44,895 nucleotides of DNA, from assembly GCA_028279065.1 (NCBI GenBank), contig JANQSY010000073.1, positions 1 through 44,895 of the forward strand, given 5' to 3'. This stretch comes from Cytophagales bacterium (GTDB lineage Bacteria; Bacteroidota; Bacteroidia; Cytophagales; CCMP332). The stretch's first letter is position 1; every line of letters starts with the position of its first letter. The position numbers and the translations under genes were made by a program. Under the pieces are notes generated by a model that was given only the letters and a program-made list of their open reading frames with translations, did not search any database and was not told where the DNA came from. This document shows positions 8,030-16,298 of this stretch, in pieces.

Positions 8030-8353
8030 TTAATGATTAAGAATTTTTCCTTTTTTGATCAGAATATGTTCCAGGATCTGGAATAGGATCAATAGGGCTC
8101 CGAGCCCTGCAAGATGGGGAAGCCAAGGCAGAATAATTGAATTATTGACCCCGACGATCAAAAGGGCAACTATTCCGACTGAAACGGCCAAAAGGGACAG
8201 TGCCCATTGAAGGATGAGGCTTTTCCAAATCCGGGTTTGTTTTCTTTTGTTGATCTTTTCCTTGATCACCGAATTGAAATCCTGGCTTAATTCGGTTTTG
8301 GCATTTTCCTCCAGGGCCGTTTTCAGTATGTGATCTAATTGTTCTTCTTTCAT
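8030..8353 (-). CDS. Putative anti-sigma factor, small two-TM membrane protein
   Basis: This 107-residue protein has a charged cytosolic N-terminal part (1-45) and two hydrophobic segments (about 47-67 and 74-94), ending in a short basic tail. Its ATG overlaps the sigma gene stop by 4 bp (ATGA), so translation is coupled. Position and topology suggest that it holds the sigma factor at the membrane. No zinc-binding HxxxCxxC anti-sigma motif is visible, so the function is inferred from context only. Confidence 0.6.
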   Translation of the reverse strand: MKEEQLDHILKTALEENAKTELSQDFNSVIKEKINKRKQTRIWKSLILQWALSLLAVSVGIVALLIVGVNNSIILPWLPHLAGLGALLILFQILEHILIKKGKILNH

Positions 8354-8901
8354 AGTATTCCAGTTTCTCTTTCCAGGAATGGCGCCATCATGGCTTCCAA
8401 TTTCTTTTTTGCTCTGAAAAGGTAATTTTTTACCGTACCATCTGGTAGTCCGGTTACATCCATGATCTCTTTATAGCTCATTTCCTCCAGGTAATATAAA
8501 CTCAGGATGGTCTGATATGGATGAGGCAATTTATTGACCATTTGCCTCACAAATCTTGCGTTATCTTTTTTTTCAGTAGAAAGATCTTCATGACCTAATA
8601 TGGCATCCAGCTCCCGGAGATCATCAGTGGCTCGTGGCATCTTTTTTCTTTTTAGATAATTCAGTCCGGTTCTATATGCAATCTGCCCTATCCATGTACT
8701 CAACTTGGAATCGAACTTGAACCTCTCAAGGTTTTTATGAACCTTAAGAAATACATCTTGGATGATCTCTTCACGATCTTCAGTGTTTGGCACCATAGGT
8801 GCGATCATATGAATAACCAAGCCAAGATGCTGATTAAGGAGGAGTTCAAAAGCTCCCGGGTTACCCCGTAAAACCGATTTAACGAGCTGTTTTTCCTCCA
8901 T
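8350..8901 (-). CDS. ECF-family RNA polymerase sigma factor
   Basis: The 183-residue protein contains sigma region 2 (about 15-85, with 'DREEIIQDVFLKVHKNLERF' and 'STWIGQIAYRTGLNYLKR') and region 4 (about 118-172, with 'YLEEMSYKEIMDVTGLPDGTVKNYLFRAKKKL'-like helix-turn-helix, abridged). Regions 1 and 3 are absent, as expected for the ECF class. It is followed by a coupled small membrane protein. Upstream is a promoter-like sequence identical to one facing the opposite operon, which argues for autoregulation and control of the DUF6249-permease genes. With that promoter the transcript would be almost leaderless, since the -10 ends 9 nt before the ATG. Confidence 0.93.
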   Translation of the reverse strand: MEEKQLVKSVLRGNPGAFELLLNQHLGLVIHMIAPMVPNTEDREEIIQDVFLKVHKNLERFKFDSKLSTWIGQIAYRTGLNYLKRKKMPRATDDLRELDAILGHEDLSTEKKDNARFVRQMVNKLPHPYQTILSLYYLEEMSYKEIMDVTGLPDGTVKNYLFRAKKKLEAMMAPFLERETGIL

Positions 8902-8910
8902 TCAACAGGA

Positions 8911-8940
8911 TTAGACAGTAGTCCAAGACAGAATGTTGCA
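8911..8940 (-). promoter_or_regulatory. Predicted ECF-type promoter of the sigma factor gene
   Basis: Read on the minus strand, TGCAACATTCT (8940-8930) is followed by TGTCTAA (8917-8911). The spacer is 17 bp between GCAACA and GTCTAA. The AAC-containing -35 and GTC-type -10 fit the general pattern of ECF promoters. The same pair at the same spacing faces the other way at 8970-8999, and both arms are centred on 8955. Confidence 0.65.
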
Positions 8941-8969
8941 ATCTATGGAAAAAAATTTTCGAGCATTCC

Positions 8970-8999
8970 TGCAACATTCTTCCCGGGCCCTCTGTCTAA
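8970..8999 (+). promoter_or_regulatory. Predicted ECF-type promoter of the DUF6249-permease operon
   Basis: TGCAACATTCT (8970-8980) and TGTCTAA (8993-8999) are separated by the same 17-bp spacer as the copy upstream of the sigma gene. Transcription would start near 9006. That supports translation from the ATG at 9023 rather than any upstream in-frame start. Confidence 0.65.
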
Positions 9000-9022
9000 C
9001 CCTTCAAAAACAATTAGAAATC

Positions 9023-9376
9023 ATGAATGAAACACTAGCAGATCTGTTAAGTCCGGTTGCAGTCATGGGTACTTTTACCATTCTTCTGGTATTATTTACC
9101 CGAACCCTCACCGACTATTTCTTAAAAAAGAGGATGGTTCAAAGTGGTTTAAACCCTGAGGAAATGAAAACCCTCTTGAAAGAAAGAGAGCAGGGAAAAT
9201 ATACCGCCTTAAAATGGGGATTGATCGTCTTTTTTGGCGGGCTGGGCTTGTTGATCATTTCTTTTGTTCCTTATGAACCTAGCTCTCCTTTTCCTTTTGG
9301 GATCCTTGCCATATTCCTTTCAGCTGGATTCTTGGTGTACTACTTCATGGTTAAAAAGGACAACCCTCCTTCATGA
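9023..9376 (+). CDS. DUF6249-like two-TM membrane protein
   Basis: The product is 117 residues from the ATG at 9023. The frame is open up to 8933, but those codons overlap the predicted promoter. Hydrophobic segments lie at about 10-29, 57-76 and 86-107. A basic/amphipathic linker 'LKKRMVQSGLNPEEMKTLLK' between them matches the style of DUF6249 proteins, in which a membrane helix is followed by 'R..li..G..pe'. The stop overlaps the permease ATG by 4 bp, so the two are coupled. It may be an accessory or regulatory partner of the permease; this is inference from the overlap. Confidence 0.65.
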   Translation: MNETLADLLSPVAVMGTFTILLVLFTRTLTDYFLKKRMVQSGLNPEEMKTLLKEREQGKYTALKWGLIVFFGGLGLLIISFVPYEPSSPFPFGILAIFLSAGFLVYYFMVKKDNPPS

Positions 9377-11784
9377 TCCGGAATTACCTGCTTATCGCCT
9401 CCAGGGCCTTTTGGAAAAACAAGGGCTTTACGGCTATCAACCTGGTCGGATTGGCAGTTGGAATGTCGGTTTGCTTTATGGTCATCCTATTGGTGTATGA
9501 TCAGGTGAATTATGATGAGTTCCATGCCAATAAGGATAGGGTGTACAGAGTACTAAGTCTTAAAAAGGGAGAATCAGCCTTCTTTGATGCACGGGCTACC
9601 ACCACTCCGATGTTTAAGGAGCATATAATGGATAGGGAGACCGGAATAGAAAGTATGACTCTGATGAGCAGGTATTTTAGAGGAGAAGTCCGTTCCGATG
9701 AAAAGGTGATGGAGTTTCGGGGGTTCTACACAGATCCTGAGTTTTTTGATGTTTTTGGGTTTCAATTGGAGGGAAATTCAGCTCAGAAAGCATTAGGAGA
9801 TCCTTTTGGAGTTGTATTAAGTGAGGAGTTTGCAAAGAAGCTCTTTCCGAATTCCGATGCTATTGATAGAGTAATAGAGATCAATGAGGATGAGGAATAC
9901 ATAGTAAGGGGAATTGTAAAGAAGTCAGAAGGCAAAAGCCATATCAAATTCGATATGTTGGCTTCCTATTCAAGCGTTCATTCTTTGATACAAAAAGAAA
10001 CCCTTGGTAAGAGGGCGCACCAATGGGAGAACGTATCCATGACTCATTGCTATATGGTATTAAATGAAAGCATGGATCCGCAATACATCGAAGGTCAATT
10101 AAATCATCTTGCCCAGGAGAATATGGATCTTCCGGATGACAACCCCGGATACGAATTTGAGCTTCAACACCTTAATGATATTACTCCGGGAAGGGTGATG
10201 GCTAACGAGGTGAGTTTTACATTGCCATTGATCTTTCTTGCATTCTTCCTATTTCTGGGCGTAATAGTAATTCTTACAGCAACCATCAACTATTCAAATC
10301 TTGCAATTGCCCAGGCTTTGAACAGAATAAAGGAAGTAGGTATACGCAAGGTAAACGGGGCTTCCAGGGCTTCCATCATATTGCAATTCCTTGTTGAGGC
10401 CATGCTGATCAATTTAGGAGCTATGATCCTGGCAATGATCTTCTATAGGCTTATGATCGGGCAGTTCAATGGATTGTGGCTGTTCAACCTTGTGGATCTC
10501 AATATTGAAGATAACGGTTGGGCCTACCTTTATTTCTTTCTTTTTAGTCTTGGATTGGGGCTGATCACAGGCGTTGGTCCGGCTCTCTATGTAAGTCGGT
10601 TTGATCCCAGCCTTTCTCTTAAGCCAGGTTTTAGTCCCAGGTCTGGCAAAGGAAGAAGGTGGTATTCTTTTTCTGGAAAGAAACTCATGATCGGGGTGCA
10701 ATTTTTTCTTGCATTGATCCTGATCATCAGTATAACGCTTGTAACCGACCAGACCAACAAATTGGTGAATTCAAAATACGGGTTTGATGAAGAAAATATT
10801 TTTTTCATCGAGCTACAGGGACATGATCCTGAGATCTTGCGTACTGAATTTTCCAAACAAAGCACGGTGCTTTCTACAGCCCTTGCTTCCCATCACACAG
10901 CAGTAGGCAGAACCATGGGTACCAAATTGAAAAGAGCTCAAAACGATGAAAAAGTGGAGTTCAATTACTTTTCAGTCGATGACCAATACCTTGATCTCTT
11001 AGGCCTTAAGCTTTTGGCAGGTCAAAAGTTTGGCACCAAGGGCTCAACAGCCGAGAAAACCTCAGTTCTTATCAATGAAGTTGGTGCGGAAAAGCTGGGC
11101 TATGAAGACCTGGATGACTGTATTGGTGAAATTGTTTATCAGAATGATACCACTCAATTAAAGATCATGGGAGTGATCAGAGATTATAATTATGAGATAT
11201 TGATGCGTGATATATACCCAATGATGTTGTTATGGGATCCGGAAGAGATAGAGTACTTATATCTGAAACTTAATGATGTTGAGGTTGGAAAGACGAGGGA
11301 GGAGTTTGAGGAGATATGGGAGTCACTTGACCCCAGGAGGGAATTCAAGGCTGGGTTTTTGGATGAAGAGATGGATCAGTTTTATGCAGTTTTTGGGGAT
11401 CTGATAAAGATTTTAACATTGATCGCCACTCTTGCAATAGTGATAACATGCTTAGGATTGATTGGAATGGTTGATTTCGCAACCAGGGTAAGGATCAAAG
11501 AGGTGGGCGTGAGGAAGGTCCTGGGAGCGGAAAATAGAAATTTGATATGGATACTATCAAGAGAATTTTTAGTACTCATTTTGATCACCATAGTTCTTGC
11601 GACTCCACTTGCATTATTCCTGAATTCACTATGGCTGAATACCATGGCCAATCATATCGATTTTAATGCATGGAATACGTTACCTGGGATTTTCCTGATC
11701 CTTCTGATCAGCATGTCCGTGATCTTTTATAAGACGGTTTCGGCTTCGAGATCAAATCCGGTGGTGTTGCTTCGTAACGAATAG
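9373..11784 (+). CDS. FtsX/MacB-type ABC transporter permease (ECF-linked)
   Basis: This 803-residue permease has two FtsX units. TM1 is at about 20-40, then a periplasmic MacB-like domain. FtsX block 1 carries 'RIKEVGIRKVNGA' (about 318-330), a TM at about 443-460 leads to a second periplasmic domain, and FtsX block 2 carries 'RIKEVGVRKVLGA' (about 710-722) with final TMs to residue 795. There is no ATPase domain and no ATPase gene in the window. It is translationally coupled to the DUF6249-like gene and lies under a predicted ECF promoter, so it is probably part of an envelope-stress or efflux response. It is convergent with the T9SS gene, with a 2-bp gap. Confidence 0.9.
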   Translation: MIRNYLLIASRAFWKNKGFTAINLVGLAVGMSVCFMVILLVYDQVNYDEFHANKDRVYRVLSLKKGESAFFDARATTTPMFKEHIMDRETGIESMTLMSRYFRGEVRSDEKVMEFRGFYTDPEFFDVFGFQLEGNSAQKALGDPFGVVLSEEFAKKLFPNSDAIDRVIEINEDEEYIVRGIVKKSEGKSHIKFDMLASYSSVHSLIQKETLGKRAHQWENVSMTHCYMVLNESMDPQYIEGQLNHLAQENMDLPDDNPGYEFELQHLNDITPGRVMANEVSFTLPLIFLAFFLFLGVIVILTATINYSNLAIAQALNRIKEVGIRKVNGASRASIILQFLVEAMLINLGAMILAMIFYRLMIGQFNGLWLFNLVDLNIEDNGWAYLYFFLFSLGLGLITGVGPALYVSRFDPSLSLKPGFSPRSGKGRRWYSFSGKKLMIGVQFFLALILIISITLVTDQTNKLVNSKYGFDEENIFFIELQGHDPEILRTEFSKQSTVLSTALASHHTAVGRTMGTKLKRAQNDEKVEFNYFSVDDQYLDLLGLKLLAGQKFGTKGSTAEKTSVLINEVGAEKLGYEDLDDCIGEIVYQNDTTQLKIMGVIRDYNYEILMRDIYPMMLLWDPEEIEYLYLKLNDVEVGKTREEFEEIWESLDPRREFKAGFLDEEMDQFYAVFGDLIKILTLIATLAIVITCLGLIGMVDFATRVRIKEVGVRKVLGAENRNLIWILSREFLVLILITIVLATPLALFLNSLWLNTMANHIDFNAWNTLPGIFLILLISMSVIFYKTVSASRSNPVVLLRNE

Positions 11785-11786
11785 AT

Positions 11787-12953
11787 TCAATTATGGATGA
11801 TGAATGATGCATTATGGATTGCTTGATCACTTTCCAGGATAATTAATTTATAGTTACCCGGTACAAGATCTGAGGTGTTGATTCTTTGATCTTCAGATTG
11901 GATTTTCACCCTTTTGATCTCTCTTCCTTGAGAGTTGTAAATAATCAATGTTCCGGCTTCCCAGCTTTTTAAGTATTGTATTTGTAGGTAATCCTTAGCC
12001 GGGTTGGGAAATATTTTTATTGATGATTGCTTGCTTCCGGATTCAGTTGGAAGAAGCATCATCCTGTGACGCATGTATATCTCAAATGTGTCATTGATCT
12101 TTCGGTGGTAATACATTTTTTGTTTATCAGTGGTAAGGCAGGGTGCCTCGTTGAAATCAAGCATAATATTGGATGTAAAAAGAACATGGGGCTGTCCAAA
12201 GGGGGATGAAGTATTTTGGCGGGTTGCGACCATTATCTCTCCAATATCATTTGGACTGGTGATGGTATCGGGTATTCTTGTCCAATACAATTCCAGTAGG
12301 TCAGGGGTGATATACGGAGCGTAATAGACATAGTTGCTTTGATTAATGTTGGCCATTATGCTTTGAGAGTTGGCGAGAGTAAGGAAAGTACTATCATTGA
12401 CCTTCTGAGCAAGTCCCATTTCTGTATCACATGGACCATTGCATCTTGACCCTGCAAATCTTGCATTATTGGTGACCAGGATCTGGCCGTCCAGGCTTAT
12501 GCCATGGTCCATTTCGATCCAGCCATATTGAGAGTCCTTGTAAAAATCTCCTCTTACTCTTCTGATATTTGAAACCGTCCCGGAACTGAATTCCCCCATC
12601 CAAAGGTTGTTTGTTTCCTGAGGATAACCTCTTGCAGATGTCCAAATAAAGATTCCGTTGGAATCCAGGTCAGGAACAGCATTTAGCTGTGAGCCAGCAA
12701 TTTGATTTACCCCAACTACCTCTCCTACAAAGTTCCAGGTGGTATCGTTTACCCTTGTACCATAGTATAATTTGGTGTCTATGCCATTGTTCTCGCTATT
12801 CCAGATCAGGTATTGTCCATCAGGACTGATAAAGGGCTCCATGGCATCCCCGAGGGTCCAACCATTAATGGTCACCGGGGTCTCCATCTCATATGTAAAA
12901 GTTTGACCATATGAATAAAAGGAGAGGAGGATCAGGAGAATAAAAAGTCGCAT
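11787..12953 (-). CDS. PD40/TolB-like beta-propeller protein with T9SS sorting domain
   Basis: This 388-residue secreted protein has a signal peptide at 1-16 (ending FYSYGQ). Repeats such as 'EPFISPDGQYLIWNSENNG' and 'APYITPDLLELYWTRI' resemble PD40/WD40-like beta-propeller blades, as in TolB. The C-terminal ~75 residues form a type IX sorting domain ('IKIFPNPAKDYLQIQYL ... VPGNYKLIIL'). The very end, 'AIHNASFIIHN', is encoded by low-complexity ATT/CAT-rich DNA, so the last strand may have been altered. The ligand is unknown. It is monocistronic as far as can be seen. Confidence 0.82.
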   Translation of the reverse strand: MRLFILLILLSFYSYGQTFTYEMETPVTINGWTLGDAMEPFISPDGQYLIWNSENNGIDTKLYYGTRVNDTTWNFVGEVVGVNQIAGSQLNAVPDLDSNGIFIWTSARGYPQETNNLWMGEFSSGTVSNIRRVRGDFYKDSQYGWIEMDHGISLDGQILVTNNARFAGSRCNGPCDTEMGLAQKVNDSTFLTLANSQSIMANINQSNYVYYAPYITPDLLELYWTRIPDTITSPNDIGEIMVATRQNTSSPFGQPHVLFTSNIMLDFNEAPCLTTDKQKMYYHRKINDTFEIYMRHRMMLLPTESGSKQSSIKIFPNPAKDYLQIQYLKSWEAGTLIIYNSQGREIKRVKIQSEDQRINTSDLVPGNYKLIILESDQAIHNASFIIHN

Positions 12954-13130
12954 TCGAAAAATGTTAATAAATAATATGACCTTGATTTTTGTTCAAGGCC
13001 TAAAAATTTAGGGTTAAAGGATTGCAAAAAAGAAGAATTTTAAACAATATATGAACCTTAGTCCTTCTTAAGATGCAAAGTGTTTTTCTTTTGGATTCCT
13101 TTGTCCTATTCTATTTCAGATCGATTATTG

Positions 13131-14300
13131 GTGAAAACAACTGGCCTCCAGATAGCCCTTCTTCTTTTCTTGACAATGTCCCTTTCGGGTTGCGGGTATT
13201 ATGCTCAACTAAAAAGGGGCAGCTTCAAGCATTCCGGCGATGTACAGGAAATAGACCTGAACATTAAGAAACGCTTGCTTTTTGTAGAGGTAATGATCAA
13301 TGGAAAAAAGAAAAGGTTCATTATTGATAGCGGTGCTCCAAATCTGATCGATCAAAAACTTCAGGATGAGTTTGGTTTCAAAAAATTAGGTAGCATTGGG
13401 GTTAATGATGTAGGCGGCAGGACCAAAAACATGATCTATGTGAAGGTCCCAGAGCTTAAAATGGGAGGTATTACGGTGAAAAACACTGTAGCAATAGTAG
13501 GTGACTTTAGCAAGTTCACCTGTTTCGGGATCGATGGAATTATCGGAACAAATGTTATGTCCCACTTCGACTGGAAGCTTGATTATTCCAGTAAGAAGGC
13601 TTTTCTCTACCCTGATCCGATCCTTCAGGAAGAACTTGAAAAATTCCTGGGCCCTATCGAAATGCTGCCCAACCGGCAAAACAGCCCTTATGTTGAAATG
13701 GCCTTCCAGGGCGGCGAAAGCAAAAGGACCCTGATCGACCTTGGTTCCGCCGGGTCGATCTCAATCAGAAAATGGGAAGGTTTTAGCAGCTCAGGATTCT
13801 TGGAAAGTGGTTGGATCATTGGGGAGTCCTCCATAGGTATGCATGGCAGTATCAGCGATACAGCTGAGTACGTCTACCTGAATCAAATCAGTTTTGACGG
13901 GATCGATGCAGGGCCTTCCATGGGAAAGGTTACCAACAGCTCGGATTATTCCATTGGTAACGGGTTCCTAGCAAACTTCGAAGTTATCATGAGTTGGAGT
14001 GCTAAGGCCATGTATTTGAGACCAGTAGGTGAGCCTCTAATCCAGTTACCTGAAAAGACCCTTTATTTGGGATACAAGGAAGGTGGAGCTTATCTGAAGG
14101 CATTTAGTTCGGGCCTTGATCTCAACAAAGCCGAGATAGGAGATCGAATTGATCAGTTGAATAGTAACAGAATGCAAGGGATTACTGAGGAGGAGTTTTG
14201 TGAGATCATGGATCAGCCGCTGGAGAATGTCAAGGTTTCCGTCCTGGGTTCTCCTGAAGATGTGATCTATATGCTGGAAGCTCCTCAGGTCAAGTACTAG
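13131..14300 (+). CDS. Retropepsin-like aspartic protease lipoprotein
   Basis: The start is set at GTG 13131, giving 'VKTTGLQIALLLFLTMSLSGC', a lipoprotein leader with a lipobox cysteine at 21. A GTG at 13080 would add 17 hydrophobic residues and is less likely. The protein has 389 residues. The first half carries the aspartic-protease signature 'RFIIDSGAPNLID' (D-S-G), followed by 'GIDGIIGTNVM', a normal second hydrophobic-hydrophobic-Gly motif. The second half has a parallel 'RTLIDLGSAGSISI' in which the Ser/Thr after Asp is Leu, plus 'SIGNGFLANFEVIM'. It thus looks like a duplicated retropepsin fold with one degenerate copy. The C-terminal ~70 residues resemble a PDZ-like region ('LNKAEIGDRIDQLNS'). 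It is probably anchored facing the periplasm. Confidence 0.75.
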   Translation: MKTTGLQIALLLFLTMSLSGCGYYAQLKRGSFKHSGDVQEIDLNIKKRLLFVEVMINGKKKRFIIDSGAPNLIDQKLQDEFGFKKLGSIGVNDVGGRTKNMIYVKVPELKMGGITVKNTVAIVGDFSKFTCFGIDGIIGTNVMSHFDWKLDYSSKKAFLYPDPILQEELEKFLGPIEMLPNRQNSPYVEMAFQGGESKRTLIDLGSAGSISIRKWEGFSSSGFLESGWIIGESSIGMHGSISDTAEYVYLNQISFDGIDAGPSMGKVTNSSDYSIGNGFLANFEVIMSWSAKAMYLRPVGEPLIQLPEKTLYLGYKEGGAYLKAFSSGLDLNKAEIGDRIDQLNSNRMQGITEEEFCEIMDQPLENVKVSVLGSPEDVIYMLEAPQVKY

Positions 14301-14347
14301 ATTTCTTATGGGATACGGTCTTTTCCCCGAAATTAATACCGGGCCAT

Positions 14348-16153
14348 CTATTTCTTTGATGCTCTCCTTCTTGCGTTTTCGTCCAAAAGGATCTTGCGCA
14401 GGCGAATCGATTTTGGTGTCACCTCTACATATTCATCTTCCCCGATATATTCCATGGCCTCCTCCAGAGAAAAGCGGATAGGAGGCGCAATAGTTACCTT
14501 ATCATCAGAACCTGCCGCTCTGATATTGGTCAGTTGTTTGGTCTTGGTCACATTGAGAACCAGATCATCCTGCCTTGTGTTTTCACCTATCACCTGTCCT
14601 GCATAGACCTGATCATTAGGCTCGACAAAGAACTTACCCCTGTCTTGCAATTTATTGATGGAGTATGCAATGGCGGTTCCGGTCTCCATTGCTATGAGAG
14701 CTCCATTTCTCTTTCGTTGAATGTCCCCTTTCCAGGGTTCATACCCATTAAATCTATGCGTAATTACTGCCTCGCCTTGCGTTACGGTCAATAATGGGTT
14801 GGTAAGGCCTATTAATCCCCTTGCCGGAATCTTGAACTCCAGGGTCACACGATCCCCCTTGGTTTCGATATGATGCAGATCTCCCTTTCTGGCTGTGACG
14901 ATCTCAATAACCTTTCCTGACAATTCTTCTGTTACATTCACATTGAGAAGTTCTATCGGCTCATGCTTAAATCCTTCGATTTCTTTAACCACTACTCGAG
15001 GCTGGCCCAGTTGCATTTCATATCCTTCGCGGCGCATGGTCTCAACCAATATCGCCAAATGCAATATCCCTCTGCCAAATACATTTAGTTGATCCGGTGA
15101 TTCGGTATCCTCAACTCGCAGTGCAAGATTCTTTTCTGTTTCCTTTATCAGTCGTTCTCTGATATGCCTTGAGGTCACATACTTTCCCTCTTTTCCAAAG
15201 AATGGTGAATTATTGATGGTGAACAGCATAGACATGCTTGGTTCATCAACGGCAATGGGTTTCAGACTTTCTGGTTCATTATAGTCGGCCACCGTATCCC
15301 CGATGTCGAAGTTCTCGATGCCCATAATTGCAACGATCTCACCGGATTCAATTCTTTCCTTGGTTTTTTCCTTTCCAAGGCCTTCAAAGGTGTAAAGCTC
15401 CTGCACCCTTCCCCTTTGGATCTCTCCATTCCGCTGAACTATTGAAACTTGATCGTTTTGTTGAATGCTCCCCCGGTGGATCCTGCCTACGGCTATTCTC
15501 CCCTTATAAGATGAATAATCGAAGGAGCTGACTTGCAGCTGCAAGCTTCCTTCACGCTTTTCAGGTTCCGGGATATGTTCGAGGATCTGGTCCAGAAGGA
15601 AAGAAACATCTTGCGTTGGGGATTTAAAGTCGGGCCCCATCCAGCCTTCCTTGGAAGAGCCATAAACCAATGGGTAGTCCAATTGCTCTTCAGTGGCATC
15701 AAGATTGAACATCAGCTCGAAGACCTGTTCATTGGTTTCCTCAGGATCACAGTTCGGTTTGTCTACCTTATTGATTACCACGATAGGTTTTAAACCCAAC
15801 TCCAAAGCCTTTTGCAACACAAACCTTGTTTGTGGCATAGGTCCTTCAAAAGCATCAACCAGCAAAAGAACCCCGTCTGCCATATTGAGAACCCTTTCTA
15901 CCTCACCTCCGAAGTCGCTGTGCCCGGGTGTATCAATGATATTGATCTTGGTTCCCTTGTATTGGATGCTAACATTTTTGCTTAGGATAGTGATCCCCCT
16001 TTCCCTTTCCAGATCGTTGGAATCAAGGATTAATTCTCCAACCTCCTGGTGCTCCTGAAATAATTTGGACTGAACCAGGATCTTATCCACCAACGTGGTT
16101 TTGCCATGGTCTACGTGAGCGATGATGGCGATGTTTTTTAAGGACTTTGACAT
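14348..16153 (-). CDS. typA: Translational GTPase BipA/TypA
   Basis: This 601-residue protein is the expected length for TypA. It has the P-loop 'AHVDHGKTTL' (12-21), switch I region 'ERERGITILSKN', G3 'DTPGHSDFGGEV' and G4 'NKVDKP'. Domain II and EF-G-like domains III and V follow, ending in a TypA-specific C-terminal domain ('TPKSIRLRKILLDENARRRASKK', abridged). TypA binds the ribosome and is needed for ribosome assembly or translation under cold and other stress. It is monocistronic, convergent with the aspartic protease gene. A heptamer tandem repeat lies about 70 bp upstream of its start. Confidence 0.97.
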   Translation of the reverse strand: MSKSLKNIAIIAHVDHGKTTLVDKILVQSKLFQEHQEVGELILDSNDLERERGITILSKNVSIQYKGTKINIIDTPGHSDFGGEVERVLNMADGVLLLVDAFEGPMPQTRFVLQKALELGLKPIVVINKVDKPNCDPEETNEQVFELMFNLDATEEQLDYPLVYGSSKEGWMGPDFKSPTQDVSFLLDQILEHIPEPEKREGSLQLQVSSFDYSSYKGRIAVGRIHRGSIQQNDQVSIVQRNGEIQRGRVQELYTFEGLGKEKTKERIESGEIVAIMGIENFDIGDTVADYNEPESLKPIAVDEPSMSMLFTINNSPFFGKEGKYVTSRHIRERLIKETEKNLALRVEDTESPDQLNVFGRGILHLAILVETMRREGYEMQLGQPRVVVKEIEGFKHEPIELLNVNVTEELSGKVIEIVTARKGDLHHIETKGDRVTLEFKIPARGLIGLTNPLLTVTQGEAVITHRFNGYEPWKGDIQRKRNGALIAMETGTAIAYSINKLQDRGKFFVEPNDQVYAGQVIGENTRQDDLVLNVTKTKQLTNIRAAGSDDKVTIAPPIRFSLEEAMEYIGEDEYVEVTPKSIRLRKILLDENARRRASKK

Positions 16154-16191
16154 GACTTTCCTTTGAGCTGCGAAAATAGGACTCCTTAGAA

Positions 16192-16202
16192 CGCAATTTG
16201 CG
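16192..16202. promoter_or_regulatory. 11-bp palindrome upstream of typA
   Basis: CGCAA-T-TTGCG is a perfect dyad 39-49 bp upstream of the typA ATG, between the start codon and the heptamer repeat. It could be an operator or part of the promoter. The minus-strand TATTTTCG at 16178-16171 is a one-mismatch -7 candidate. Confidence 0.25.
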
Positions 16203-16220
16203 ATTTTGATAAATTAAATT

Positions 16221-16296
16221 GTGATGTGTGATGTGTGATGTGTGATGTGTGATGTGTGATGTGTGATGTGTGATGTGTGATGTGTGATGTGTGATG
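16221..16296. repeat. Heptanucleotide tandem repeat (GTGATGT), ten full copies plus a partial
   Basis: The unit GTGATGT is repeated ten times without any change (16221-16290) and followed by a partial copy (GTGATG). Perfect copies suggest recent expansion and probable length variation. It lies between the stop of the four-helix-bundle gene and the typA upstream region. The unit length of seven would shift a frame if it lay in a gene, but here it is intergenic. Confidence 0.97.
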
Positions 16297-16298
16297 GC

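Noticed and set aside
13073-13267. Plus-strand 64-codon frame with ATG before the retropepsin gene
   Set aside because: It overlaps the lipoprotein gene in another frame and encodes no recognisable domain.
14326-14345. CCCG...CGGG dyad between the convergent retropepsin and typA genes as a terminator
   Set aside because: The stem is only four base pairs with internal mismatches and no good U-tract.
14394-16058. Several plus-strand open frames opposite typA
   Set aside because: They are antisense shadows of a strongly conserved GTPase gene, with no domain or start signal of their own.
16221-16296. Heptamer array as a CRISPR array
   Set aside because: Units are contiguous with no spacers and no cas genes are present.
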